Positions 22,695-34,571 of a DNA stretch of 64,000 bases are shown in pieces. Positions within the stretch are counted from its first letter, which is position 1. Every line of letters starts with the position of its first letter. The notes beneath the pieces were generated by a model. It saw only the letters and a program-made list of their open reading frames with translations, searched no databases and had not been told where the DNA came from. Made by a program: the position numbers and the translations under genes. Origin of the DNA: Acestrorhynchus altus (lineage: Eukaryota; Chordata; Actinopteri; Characiformes; Acestrorhynchidae); the NCBI GenBank assembly GCA_034509495.1, contig CM067521.1, forward strand, positions 25,577,818 to 25,641,817, in the 5' to 3' direction.

Positions 22695-25017
22695 TCTCGC
22701 ATTGGCAATTTCCTTGGCTGATGTGATGCATTTGGCAGAAGCAGGGAACAGGGTGGGGGTGTCTAATAGTTTTCTTTTTTCTACTCTTCGTGCTGTTTTG
22801 GAGGACTGACTGATGCAGGACAAATAGAGCCATCAAGAGTGATGGCACTGCCATCCAGATCCATCAGAGAACCACAACGCACCACCACCCCGTGCACAGT
22901 AGTGTCCGTACTTCTGTTGTTGGCTTGTGTCGGGATCAGTAAAGTTCCTTCAATCTACATTCTTATAAAGTGTGACACCAAAAGAATTTTAAGGACGTCT
23001 GAAAGGGTTTGCAGTCACTCCTTCCTTTATGAAAAACATTCCTCAGATCTGTTTCTCTCAGATCTAGATGAGTTTCCTCCCAAAACCATAGCAACACCCT
23101 ACGGCATACAGCAACTGCTGAGCAACGTCAAGGCAACCGCTTGGAACAACTTGTTTATTTAGGCTTGTTTCAAAGTTCATATTGGCTGTGAACTGCAGAC
23201 CCCCTAGCTATACCATCATGAATGTCTGGTGGTCCCCAGAACCCGCTTTGACAACCTCCTTGTTTTGACCACAAAGAGGTCATACTGTCCACCCGTGATA
23301 TTAACAGTTCCAAGAACCGTCACCTGAAAACTCAATTGAACGATCTGATACCAATTTTCAATAAAGCTCTTCAAACTCGCATTATTCTATGGAATCATCA
23401 CTACTTCAGTCCATCTAGATCCATCTGTCTCTATAAAGCTTGACCATCAGATAGCACCAACCACGGATCAATAGCCGAAAAGCAGCAGCCTGGTTATTTC
23501 TGGAGCAAAACAAGGCCACTTTTGACCACAAATAGAGGTCAGCATTTATCTTGACCTGAGCCCAGACGTGGTGCTTTCAGCTCAGCCCGAACTAAACACA
23601 GCACAGATGCTCTGAAGCACACTGTACACCAAAATAGCAGCTGTGGCTCAAGAAAGAGAACTACTGCATTAGACAACAAGTAAATTACCTCTGATAAGAC
23701 TGACGTGTTCACAAGCAAATCAGCCTCATTTAGGGGAGTTCGCCTTTTAGAGGCGCCACACATCCAGGGACGGCTGGTCTTTCCACTCCAGCCAGCCTGC
23801 GTGTAGATCCACAGGAGATTTTAGGCCGGATTGTGGGGCAAACCTCTCTCAACACTTTGGCAACAGCCAGACATCTGGCTTGTGAGAGCAAGGCAGAGAA
23901 TACTTGAACCTTTGTAACATAGTTGGTTCCCAGAACCGGACAAGATTTTGGAGAAGTGATCTCACAACCAGATCCAGCAAATTAAGTTCTCCAACAGTAT
24001 CTGAGCCTCTGAGCCAGACGTGATGAATTAGGGTTGGAGCTAAACTCCAGAGGGGAGGTGCAAAGGCTTAAAAATACTGTAGGAGAAAAGTCAAAACCAC
24101 GAGCAGAACTGTGGGAAAGGGAGCAACTTCAACCAGCAGACAATTTTCAAGAGGCTTTCTGAGGCTGCCAACTTGGGCAGGTGGAAGCCAACTAATAGAG
24201 CCTACCAGCACTGTCAGAAAGAGATTGAGGGGGTGGGAGTGGGGGAATGGAATGGGGAGGTGGGAAAAAGAGGCGCAGGTTCTCTTTCTCTTTGTAAATA
24301 TTTGATCAAGGCACAAATCATTGCCAGCTGGGAGACTGAAAACCTCAATTGGCAAAGTGAAAATACGTAGAAATAGCAAATGAATATATAAATGAGGGCC
24401 AACAAATCAATGAAGGAGGCAGCAAAGGAAAAAATGAACTGAAGACGGAAGGTGAGGGACTGGGGTAGAAAGCCGCCATATGATGAATGATCTTTACTAC
24501 TCGCAAAAAGAAAAGACCTTGAGTGAGCAGCACCACCGGTGCGGAATTAATGCCCCTGATCATCTAAAATGCACCCGGCGCGGCCCATTCTACAAGCAAA
24601 TCTGCTCACTTCTCTCAATCCTCTTCCAAACGTGCAAGAAAAATCAACATGGAAAGCGTGTTCGCATCACGGCCGCAGACACGGCGGCAGAACAGAAGCG
24701 TGCGTAATTTTATTTTCTGAAATGAACGGTTCTACACTGCTGCATCTGAGAAACTTCGAGAATGCTAAATGAGTCTGGGTGATCAGAGGCCACTGCTGCA
24801 GGTCTTGCCATGGTCCACCATGCTTTCATTAATTCAACGCTGAAAGTTGGACGACGGGATTGCAATGGAAGTTGGCGCTGTGGTTTTTCTTTGGTTTCGT
24901 GTCCAAATGTGGGTTTTCCTTCAGGAATACTATCAAGTATGTCTTAATATAGACAGACAAACAACTGGACAGACAGAGAGACGAAGTGTTTGGTAGGTGG
25001 ACAGGTGGTCTTTAAGA
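22691..25017. other. Single-copy non-coding DNA
   Basis: No gene recognised. A purine-rich patch (24220-24290) and short TGGACAGACAGAGAG runs near 24950-24985 are the only simple-sequence parts. Confidence 0.4.
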
Positions 25018-25320
25018 AGTCTATGTCAAAAAATTTGTGGACACCCGTTCTAACAAAAGAATTCGGCTACTTTAAGTTGTTCCCAATGAACATGGAGCTT
25101 GACTAGTCCATGTAGAGACATATTGCCAATAGAACCTATTGTACCCATGAACGTATTGGTACAATGTCTAATGCCGGGGTAGGACGGAGGACAATAAAGC
25201 CCTCTGTCACGGAGCTGTGGAGCTGATGGTCTGAGTTCTGTGGAATGATGGTCCATCCAGTCCTGCTGGGATGATTTAAGGAGTTGGGAAGGAGGTAGGG
25301 GGAGATCATCTAACATGTCC
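25018..25320 (-). mobile_element. Non-autonomous Tc1-like element fragment
   Basis: Reading plus, the start TTTGTGGACACCCGTTCTAA is the complement-side terminus of the family at 4618. The body follows with GACTAGTCCATGTAGAGACA, CCAATAGAACCTATTGTACC, and a GTCTAATGCCGGGGTAGGAC block. The other terminus is missing. No transposase frame. Confidence 0.65.
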
Positions 25321-26089
25321 AAGAGAGTGAGAGAGACAGTGGAGAAAGACAGAGAGACAGAGAGAGAGGGAGAGAGGGCGCGAAAGCAAGAGTAGGAGAC
25401 AGTGTACGGATGTGCAGTTCACTTTAACGGTGAAGCTGCTGACAGCATTAGCTGCTTTCCTCACTACTTGAGCTGGGATAATGGAGACCCTGCACAGAGC
25501 AGCGTGAAATCGGCCTGTCGCCCAGAGAGCGTTCCAGCAGGAAGCCGAGCAGGCCTTAGTGAAAGGAATCAAACGGGGCCACAAGAAAAGAGTGCCAGTT
25601 TTCAAAGGAGCCTGCTGAACACCCCCACCACACCCCCCAAACACACAGACACACACGGCACCACCACACAAAAAAAATCAAGACCCTCTGAGAGAATGAT
25701 GGGATGCACCGAAGTGCCCACCCTTGCCATGCAAAAAAAGAACTCAGCAGGCCTTGATGGAAACAATGGAGTGGAACAATGCAGGAAGGCGAGAGCATGG
25801 AGTGCTGCTGTTTGACGGGAGACTTTTTTCCTCCAGCCCACACTCCATTAAGCACTGAAATTAAGGCAGAAACAGAAACAGACTGCCTGGCATCTTCAGG
25901 AGGCTAAAAGTTTCTATTTGTCGGGCATTTAAAGGAATAGTTTGTTGTATACAAAACAGAAAAATCTCATTTACAGAATTTTTCAATTATAACTGACTTT
26001 CTAATGTGTTTCCAACACTGAGACACAAACTGCTCTTTAAAATATATATATAAATCATTTCTGTCACAAAAAATCCATAAAACCATTCA
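25321..26089. other. Single-copy non-coding DNA
   Basis: A degenerate GAGAGACA-type patch at 25321-25385. A 137-codon plus frame (25402-25815) has no domain and is not called. Confidence 0.4.
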
Positions 26090-26166
26090 GGGTTGGGTAC
26101 CGTTCACATGTGAACCAATACCAGCACCAGTACAGGTACCTAGAATTCAGTATCGGTACCCCACTG
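26090..26166 (+). repeat. Dispersed repeat with GGTACC words
   Basis: Second copy of the repeat at 808-868, in opposite orientation. GGGTTGGGTACCGTTCACAT begins it and ATCGGTACCCC closes it. Confidence 0.45.
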
Positions 26167-26309
26167 TATAAAGGTCAGAACTTCAGAACTCAATACCCAC
26201 ATTTATAGAGAACATTTTACACTTAGAGTGATTCACCTCAGCTGTCCAATCAAGCTGGATGGATTACCAGGCTCATATCACCAAACTCCACCATGTTGTG
26301 GTGCTTACT

Positions 26310-26805
26310 AGCTCAGGTTCTGATCCCCACTGTACTGGACTGAGTGATGTTCTCAGTGTGGATCGGGTCACGTTCTGATGCTCACCGTGACTGACCGGAG
26401 TGATGCTCCCCAGTGTGGATCGGGTCAATGTTCTGATGCTCACCGTACTGGACTGAGTGACGTTCTCAGTGTGGATCGGGTCAGTGTTCTGATCCTCACC
26501 GCAGACTGGACTGAGGACGTTTTCAGTGTAACGGGTCAGTGTTCTGATCCTCACCGCATTGGACTGGAGTGACGTCGCGTGGATTCAGGTCAGTGTTCGA
26601 TCTCACCGTACTGGACCGAGTGATGCTTCAGCGTGGATCGGGTCAGTGTTCTGATCCCCACCGCATTGGACTGAGGATGCCTTCAGTGTGGATCGGCCGC
26701 GTTCTGATCCTCACCGCACTGGGTGACGTTCTCAGTGTGGATCGGGTCAGTGTTCTGATCCTCACCGTACTGGACTGAGCGATGTTCTCAGTGTGGATCA
26801 GGTGG
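26310..26805 (+). repeat. Minisatellite of about 56 bp, nine copies
   Basis: The unit is anchored by GTTCTGATCCTCACC, CTGGACTGAG and TTCTCAGTGTGGATCGG. Nine copies are visible, 45-57 bases long, several with small deletions, so frames shift between copies. That argues against any coding role for the short frames across it. Confidence 0.9.
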
Positions 26806-28744
26806 TGGTGTTTAAAGTGGTTGGGCTTGTGATAACGTTACAAAAACATTTGGGGTTATAGTTCTGTCCAGGTGATGCCCCTGAGACACAATGCAAATTT
26901 CCATTACTTAACTACATTACAGCACCAGTATATAACCACTGACGCTGACCAATTCCAGTGGGTGAAAGGGCACACACACACACACACAAAACAACCAGCA
27001 GAATGCTAAACCCTAGGCTGCTGAAGCTGGACCTCATCTCACACGGTCATGTGTCTGCATCGCCCCCTATCTGTTCTAATCAATCGGCAAGCGGATCAGG
27101 CTTGTGATGACATGTCCTGTGACTGATAAAGCAGTCTGGCGGACATTAGAGCAGCTCAACTCCCCTGGCCTGCCTGATAATGGTCCAGGCTGGGAGGGAG
27201 AGACGAGGACGATGATGAAGATGATGGAGATGATAACATCGTTCCGGGGGCCAAGCACCAATCCAATCCCGCCCAAATGTCAGCAGCGGGGCTATCTCAC
27301 TCCAGGGACTTTAAGTGGCCGTTTGGCGAACGGACGTTTAGCAAATTATCCTTTTCTATTAGACGCAGATATGCTTCCTCGCCCCACATAAAAGAAGAAG
27401 AAAAATCATAAAGGCAGGGAGTCCAGCGCCTCTTAAGAGATTTAAATTACTACTGGGATCCCTGGTGCATGGCGCACGGTCTCCTCCTGGCTCAGAAATA
27501 ACTGACTAAAATGCTCCCGTTTTCTCTCTCACTCTCTCTCCGTGCTCGCTCGCTCTCCAGACAGAGCTACTTATACCTGAGCCCAGGGATACATTTTACA
27601 TTTACTTATTTATTTATTTTTTCCCCATTTTCCCAGCACGATTCACGCCTGGTTTCACTAGACTGGGAGGCAGTTTCAGTGGGGAGGGGAAGCTTAAGAG
27701 AAAACGTTGTTCGTGGTCTGAAGGTGGTTTCGAGTTGAAGTCATGCATACCTCCAGAGGACACTGTACTGTTTGTTTATGATCAGCTCACGTTTCCTGTC
27801 TATGCTGGTTCTGTTTCAGCCCTTTGTCAGTAAAGGTGTTTCAGAAGCCTGGCCATTTCTTAAAAACCATTTAGAAACCCTTTATTGAGATCAATTTTTA
27901 CAGCCAGTGCACAATGGAGTTCTCTCTCCACGGTGAACACTCACACGTACATAGTGACTAAGGCTGGTAACACACCAAAGGTGGTGGACAAGGCTGGTTC
28001 GCACTACTGCGGTTGTGGACACTACTGTAGGCCAAAGTGACATTCTAACCAGAGCCCCACCCCTCATCAGCCCATGAACCACCAGAATTCCAGATCCCCC
28101 CAAGCCATCAAAAACACCTGCAACAATCAATAAGAGCCCCCCCTCAACAGAATGAGAAGGAATGTAACACCCATCAGAAGAACCCCACCGTAAGGCAGTG
28201 TGTGCTGCCCTAACGCATGGTGACCCAAATGCTCCATCATTCATTGACTAAATTTGTGCTGTTGCTTTTCAGGACGTACGTACACCACCTTCAGCCAACT
28301 ACAACAAAAGCTGCCCTTGTTTATTGATCAGGAACAGCCTGATGTTATCTGTGCAATCAGTGTGTGTTTACAGCAGGGTCTTTTTTATAACACTGTAAAA
28401 TAAAATTTTCCAGTTCACACAGAAACAGCTTCCAGCTTCGTATTAGATCGGCTCTGCCCTACAGCCCGACCCCAGCTTCAAAGAGCACCGTCACCAGGGA
28501 CAACAGCGCAAGAGGCATGAACATCTCACAATACGAACAGTCCAGCACAAAGGCCCGCACGCTGTGCGGCTTCCGAACGTGACCTATGTATCACTCAGCC
28601 TTTAGATGAGGTCGAGGACACGCCAGCCGTGAATGCAGAGGGGCATGAAGCACTATTTCACCCAATTCCTTTCCTGCTGGTTCAGGGGATCGACTGTGTC
28701 ACAGTCAGTCAACAGCTTTGTGTCTCATTGCTCACACAAATAGG
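26806..28744. other. Single-copy non-coding DNA
   Basis: Contains (CA)9 at 26971-26988. A 117-codon minus frame at 27891-28244 has no recognised domain. Confidence 0.4.
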
Positions 28745-28862
28745 CAAATGTACGGTTTGTCTAGTCCCTGTAGGGAAGTACTACCAATAGAATAGGACCC
28801 TCTGGAGCAGATGAACGTGAACTTACTGGCATCATGTCTAATACCAGGTGTATCGTTTTATT
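28745..28862 (-). mobile_element. Tc1-like non-autonomous element fragment
   Basis: GTCTAGTCCCTGTAGGGAAG, CCAATAGAATAGGACCCTCT and ATGTCTAATACCAGGTGT match the body of the copy at 25018 in order and spacing. Both termini are missing. Confidence 0.65.
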
Positions 28863-29671
28863 TTATTATTTATCAGGTTAAAACTTCTCCCACTGTATGT
28901 GTTCCTGACGCGTCCCCTTAAAAACATACCAATGCATCTGTAGTCACGACTCCACCCATCCACTCTGCAACATGGAAGCAACACGGAGCAGCTTGTACCA
29001 AAGAAAAATATCCGTCATTGGTTATAAATCACAATAATCATTGGTTTATCGTAACCATATCATTCCTAAATTTGCGCACTCCGACTGTACCCCACGGTTT
29101 CCCCGCTGCAGCCCCACCATTACTCATTCACAGTCCTCTTCGAAGCTGTTAACGGTAGGAAACACACAGTAATAATTAGCAGTCTGACTGAAGCAAGAGA
29201 CGCCTCTTTACAAAGACATGCTCTGTTAGAACACGGCTGGTTTCCCCTAGCTGGAGTGTGCCAGGGGTCCATTCCGGGACCCCTCTCGGCAGGCTCCGCG
29301 AGCCATCCTGCAGCGAGCATCAGCACTTCTCCCTCAGCCAAGAGACACTCCAGATCTCCGAGGCTTTCACAGCCGCCGCGTCAGCACTCAGGCCCTCTGC
29401 CTCGGTAGTGAAGTTTGTTGTGCACTCGTTTCCCTGAACTCCTCCGCTCACCCCTCCGCTCCCACCCCCACCCAAACCCCACGGACATGACAGGGATAAA
29501 TAAAGTGGCTGTGTTCTCAGTTTCCCCACGAACCGCCCGTCTGTGTCACCGCAGCAGGGCTGAGCATGCAGAACAGCCTCGCCTGTGTCACCCCGGCAGC
29601 AGCTGTGTTAGGGACGGGTCTATCAGAGGTAGACAAGCTCAGAAATGTCACCGGTAGTGTGGGAGGGAGGT
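28863..29671. other. Single-copy non-coding DNA
   Basis: GC-richer from 29250 to 29640 but without a supported exon. Confidence 0.35.

Positions 29672-29698
<27 letters not shown>
29672..29698 (+). repeat. (GA)n microsatellite
   Basis: About 13 GA units. Confidence 0.9.
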
Positions 29699-29702
<4 letters not shown>

Positions 29703-29917
29703 GTCAGAAAGGAGAATAAGTAGGATGGATGATGGGGGAGTGGAAGGCATGCATTAAGGAGCACTTTTCTGATACCTGTATTTCTCCCTGCTGTCTGAGC
29801 GACTAGAGATGTGCAGTAAAAAGAAAAGAAGAAAAAGGGGGGAGGGAGTGTCCTGTCCTTTGTTTTCATGTTAAACAGCTTGTTAAATAAACAAGTGAGG
29901 AGGCAGAGAACTACTCA

Positions 29918-30170
29918 TAGACAGACAGACAAATAAATACAGATATTAGAGGCAGACAGACTGACTGACTTATAAGCAGGTAGACAGACAGATCGATAGA
30001 CACACTTGTGGGTATACAGACAGACAGACAAACGGGGAGACAAAGGTAGACAGGTCGGTAGGTACACTCTGATAGCCAGCTGGACAGACAGGCAGAGAGG
30101 CAGCTACAGAGACAGACAGATATGCAAGTAGACAGGTGGTGAGACAGACCAAAAGACAGACAGACCCCTG
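29918..30170 (+). repeat. Degenerate (GACA)n / (AGAC)n domain
   Basis: Recurrent ACAGACAGAC blocks are separated by ATAGA and GGTAGAC variants over about 250 bases. It is a decayed tetranucleotide array. Confidence 0.8.
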
Positions 30171-30985
30171 AATCCCATCATACTGGGAAACGACTGTCGT
30201 CAGTAATCGATCACACAGACAGATCAGGCTGAAAGACGCCGCAGCACTCCGTCAACACTGTCCTGTGACCCCAGCCAGCACGAGGGACCAACTTCTGTAC
30301 CTGCAGGCAGCTGAGGAGGGGTGTCTGCCCGCTGCCATGGATGTCTTATTCGTGGAGCGGTCATTACTCCTCTAATGAAAGCCCGCCTTTGTTTGGAAAG
30401 CAACAGAAAGAGTTCGGGTCTAGGCACACCTCTCTTTCTTCACCCTATCTGAAGAGTCTTCCTCCCTCTCTCTGTTTTGAAGAGAGCAGCTCCGGTTCTG
30501 ATGCCGCTGGGCCGGCTTCGTCTCCACAGTCCCAATCAGACGGAATACGAGATGAACCCCGAACAGAAAAGCACAGCAGCAACAGCCAACAAAGGCCGGC
30601 AACCAACACTCCCTGCCTGTTCCGGCGTGCGGGTCCCGCTCCCGTATATATGTGGCATGTTATACGCGCTGCTCGGGGTTGTGTGCTCTAAAATGAGCTG
30701 CTGTTATTTTGAGGGGGGGGTTTCTTCCTTATTTATTTATTTACTTACTTATTGGTGCAACAGGGACATGCAGCACTGGGGGTTTTATTACTGTATGCAG
30801 AAAGCCTGGAAAATGAGATGCCACACTGATTACAGGACTATCAACCTACCCCAAGTGGGTCAGAGATGGAAGGCAAAATGTTTCGATTGCAGATTTATTT
30901 GCATTTCTTGGTGCACAGTGATATCAAAAGAATGCAAACTGGCTGGGTAAACACACTGCACATCGGCATTTCAATGAGATTTGTG

Positions 30986-30987
<2 letters not shown>
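30171..30987. other. Single-copy non-coding DNA
   Basis: A short TTTATTTATTTACTTACTTA patch at 30731-30752 follows a G run. A 157-codon plus frame (30477-30950) shows no known domain. Confidence 0.4.

Positions 30988-31029
<42 letters not shown>
30988..31029 (+). repeat. (CA)n microsatellite
   Basis: 21 CA units. Confidence 0.95.
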
Positions 31030-31030
<1 letters not shown>

Positions 31031-31639
31031 TATGTTTGCGACCAGCAGACACACTTTATCGATTATTGTCGTGGTGCAGTGGCCAAACTTTCTCCGTCCA
31101 AGTCTACAGGTGTAACCGGCTCGACGGTCAGTCGGCAGGTCAGTCATGCTTGAGCTACGGTCTACAATGCAGAGACAAACGCAACGCTTGGCACCGAAGT
31201 CCAAGACCAAACCCAGACATGTTCGGCCCAAAGTGGCCCGTGCTGTCTGCTTCGTGGCAAAGGTACAGCCTGCCAGCGGCCAACCTTGGACGTGACTTCC
31301 TTCCAGGAGGAGTGATGAAGTGAGCTGCATGGTGAGACACACAATCCATCCATCAGTCACTCCATTTTTCGGAGTGACCACAGGCATCCAAGGCTGGTGT
31401 CATCAGCCAGCTTCTGGATCTGACTGAGGATCAGGAGCAACCTCACACTCCAGTCAAGGTCATTAGAAATAAGAGGCCACGTCTTGCACACTGAGACTGT
31501 GGATGGTGGGGGACGTTTTGACGTTTCTAGACGTCCAGTTTAAGGTCCCTCCACGGACTGGAGTTGGAGTTGGTGTGGAGAGGCAGCAGCAGACGCCTGA
31601 GCAGGACTGGGGACTGTTCTCCCAGGCATCGTCCCAGCC
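31030..31639. other. Single-copy non-coding DNA, GC-richer
   Basis: Mixed sequence with overlapping frames on both strands and no clear exon. It could belong to the first intron of the minus-strand gene. Confidence 0.35.
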
Positions 31640-32559
31640 GGCAGAGGACGCGGCGGCACGTTCGTTGGAACAGAACCCGTTTAATGACCGTCTAACTGAC
31701 CGTTTAGGTGACCGTTACGCGCCGCGTTCACACTCAGCAGCAGAGTGAGCAATGCGTGCGAATAACGGCACACGGCGCGGCTTTAACGCCTCTAACGGTC
31801 GAACCAGCAGAAGCGGCGGCACGTGCATGCACCGGACCCGACACGGGTCAGTCCCGCGGCGCGCTAACACACGCGCTCAGCGGCCACCGCCGGATTCCCA
31901 ACTGCGATTCTGGAATTCTGCAATTCCAGCTGCGCCAGAATGAGGTGCGTGTGCGCCAGCAGGAGGAGCAGGAGGAGCAGGAGGAGAACCCCAAACTTAC
32001 CGGGGTGGCTGTCGGCGCAGAGCAGCGCGCAGGCGGACAGGGCGAGGGACAGGATCCGCACACAGCACGGTCGCAGCAGCGTCCGCATGTCCCTGCGCAC
32101 ATGGAGGGCTGACCGCACAGACACGGTGGAGCTATCCGTCTGCAGCAGGAGGAGAGCAGGAGCAGGAGAGCAGGAGGAGAAGAGGCTGATGATGATGATG
32201 ATGGTGATGATTACAGGGGGATTAAAGCCGCAGATGAGTTGTGCTGAGTTTGGCGCAGAAACGCTGCGCCGCTTCGCCCGCAGGAGCGCAGGAATGTTTC
32301 CCCAACTTAGAGACAGGAAACTCTCTCCCTCTCTGTGTCTCTGTGTCTCTGTGTGTCTCTGTCAGGAGGAGGAGAAGCCGGACGCGCACAGCCGAGGGGA
32401 GCAGAGAGCGGAGTACAGCGCTATTCCACCCGGCAACGGCGGCGGCTTCAGCGGCGGCTTCAGCCCAGAGCAGAGCGGCGCAGAGCGGGGACTGGAGGCG
32501 CGCTGACCGCGGTCCCTTCCGCCATCCAGCGAGCCGGAGTCTGGATCAGACTTCCAAAC

Positions 32560-32560
<1 letters not shown>
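31640..32560 (-). promoter_or_regulatory. CpG-rich island around a minus-strand gene start
   Basis: CpG is dense here (for example GCGGCGGCACG, CCCGCGGCGCGC, GGCAACGGCGGCGG), unlike the AT-rich surroundings. The only well-supported coding exon of the window (32001-32088, minus) lies inside it. Together these suggest the promoter and 5' end of a minus-strand gene. The transcription start is not fixed; the long CT tract (coding strand) at 32560-32843 lies at its upstream edge. Confidence 0.6.
32001..32088 (-). CDS. First coding exon of an unidentified secreted or membrane protein (partial gene)
   Basis: The minus-strand frame opens with MRTLLRPCC, continues with a Leu/Ala/Ser-rich hydrophobic core and ends LLCADSHP plus one base of the next codon (29 codons, phase 1). 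The exon edge is a consensus donor, G then GTAAGT (32000-31995). A basic start, hydrophobic core and small residues before Ala-Asp match a signal peptide, so the product is probably secreted or a type I membrane protein. The frame stays open upstream to an ATG at 32124. Both are possible starts; I prefer 32088 because the peptide then begins directly with the basic region. A pyrimidine-rich stretch ending in CTGCAG at 32142-32140 could be an acceptor, which would make this exon 2. The gene itself is not recognised, and no later exon was found in the window, so intron 1 probably exceeds 30 kb. Confidence 0.6.
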
Positions 32561-32604
<44 letters not shown>

Positions 32605-32843
32605 GGGGGAAGAGAGAGAGAGAGAAAGAGAGAGGAGGGGGGAAGAGAGAGAGAGGAGGAGAGAGAGGGAGAGAGAGAGTAAAGAGGGAGAGAGAGTAAA
32701 GAGGGAGAGAGAGTAAAGAGAGAGAGAGAGAGAGAGAGTAAAGAGAGAGAGAGAGAGTGTAAAGAGAGAGAGAAAAAGGGCGAGAGAGTGAGTGAGAGAG
32801 AGAGAATGTGTGTAAAGAGAGAGAGAGAGGAGGGAGGGAGAGA
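32560..32843 (+). repeat. (GA)n-rich purine tract
   Basis: Pure GA blocks are mixed with GGAGGGGGGAAG and GTAAAGAG modules over about 285 bases. On the coding strand of the adjacent minus-strand gene this is a CT tract lying upstream of the first coding exon, in the promoter or 5' leader zone. Confidence 0.9.
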
Positions 32844-33429
32844 CCGCTGGATCCTAGCGCCGAGGAGTTCTGGTCTCTTCAGTAAACAAAATGTGTTTTT
32901 ATCTTTTTTAAGCTGAAAGAACAGATTTTTATAGCGTTTAAAAATAAATTCAGGAAAAACAAAATGATATAAAAGACAAACTTTACCTTTTTATAATGAT
33001 TCCCTTTGGCTTCATTGTTCATGTGTGAGTTTATTTACCAAAATAGCCATAATTAATCTGAATCGGAATCTGAATCCGAATCCATACTGGCCAGGTGTAA
33101 AGGGAATCGGTGTCCATTAAAATATAGTAAATCAGCGCTGCGTCCAAAAGAGAGAGAATACGGCTTCAAAGCTGTTGATCAGAATTTCACTGGAAAAGTG
33201 AAACTTTTATTTTGATTAAAAATAAAGTTACATTTCAAGCCTTTTATGTTTTACTGTTGATCAGTTTATAGATCATAAAATCAGAATCTCATAATGTTAC
33301 AACATTTTAATTCAAAACTGAACAGATTATTAATCTCAACTTTAACACAAACGGCTGAAATAAATCACTGTAAACGTGAGGAACAAAACATTTCATTAAA
33401 TCATCAAAAACCTTCGGACTCAAACCCAG
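32844..33429. other. AT-rich non-coding DNA
   Basis: Nothing recognised. A sharp base-composition change from the CpG island occurs at about 32880. Confidence 0.4.
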
Positions 33430-33690
33430 CTTCTGGTCTCTGATGGTCTTAGACGGTCAAAATGGTTGAAACTGGTCACTCAAACAAACACATACTCTCT
33501 GATGGTGAGCTAGCTGGTCAGCCAGCTAGCTCTTACTGGTCATGTTGGTCAACCATGGTCAAGCTTGCTCATACAACCACTAGCATGGTCAGGCTGATCA
33601 TACCTGTAGACCAATAAACCATCAAACCCAAACAATAACCCTACACTGGTCACACTTTCCAGCTTAACCAGTTTGACCTGCTTGAGATGG
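33430..33690. repeat. Repeat rich in TGGTCA/CTGGTC words
   Basis: Many copies of ACTGGTCA, TGGTCAAGC, AGCTAGCTGGTCAGCCAGCT and their complements are scattered over 260 bases. The inner GAGCTAGCTGGTCAGCCAGCTAGCTC is a perfect inverted repeat at about 33507-33533. It resembles non-autonomous fish DNA elements built of ACCAGC/GCTGGT words; the family is not assigned. Confidence 0.45.
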
Positions 33691-33854
33691 ACAAGCTGTT
33701 TATTGCAGGTAAATATAAAAAAATAAACACAACAAACAAAAAATAAACACAACCAAGAAAAAATAAACACAGCATATAAAACAGAAGTAAAGCTGTGTGC
33801 TCTATGAAGAGCCGTGCAGGAGAAACCATTAAACGGCAGGAGATTAAAGTTAGA

Positions 33855-34215
33855 TCTCAGGATCAGAGTAACGTACACACACGATACACATCATAACTAC
33901 AGACTTACTGCACATAACCAGCCATTATCCCAGTTTAAATCCCAGTTTAAATCCCAGTTTAAATGGCAAAGAAGCTTCCAGTGCATGTTTACTGCTGCTC
34001 AACCTGCATACAGACTCCCAGCAAGAGGGGCGTGGTTAATGACATCACTGCCCCAGATATTGGGTTAAACAGGAAAAGGGAGATTACATTTCAGAATAAA
34101 AGTCCTGAGAAGGCATAATTCTCAGGGATATTTAAGTAAAGATATATAAGAAACAAAAATAACAAAGTTTATCCAGGTTGATTTTTATTTTGTTTGGATG
34201 ACTGGCAAACTGACA
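33855..34215 (+). repeat. Dispersed repeat, copy 1
   Basis: Blocks ATCTCAGGATCAGAGTAAC, GCATGTTTACTGCT, and AACAAAAATAACA followed by TTTATTTTGTTTGGATGAC recur in the same order at 45950-46180. This copy also has a 12-bp unit CAGTTTAAATCC repeated three times near 33931-33963. Family unknown. Confidence 0.6.
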
Positions 34216-34234
34216 TACAAGCGCTGCTGGGCCT

Positions 34235-34415
34235 TCTTCAATAATTAATATTCTTTGATCATTAATATTCTTCAATATTTAATATTCTTCAATAATTTAT
34301 ATTCCTCATTAATTAATATGCTTCATTAATGTCCGTCTTCATTAATTCATGTTGTTCTTTATTAATATTCTTAATTCATATTCTTTATTAATATTCTTCA
34401 TTAATATTTACACAA
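34235..34415 (+). repeat. AT-rich degenerate repeat (ATTAATATTCTTC words)
   Basis: About twelve variants of TTAATATTCTTCA are strung together. Low-complexity DNA. Confidence 0.75.
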
Positions 34416-34429
34416 TTTGTGTAGAAGTA

Positions 34430-34459
34430 GTATATATATATATATATTTATATATATAT
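34430..34459. repeat. (TA)n microsatellite
   Basis: About 14 TA units with a TTTA break. Confidence 0.9.
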
Positions 34460-34571
34460 GCTACTATTATAAATATGAATTTGTATTATAAATGTAGATC
34501 TGGAATGTAGATATTTATTCCGTAGTTATGAGTGATCAGTTGAGTAGGTGAGTGCAGTATGTTGTCTGCAT

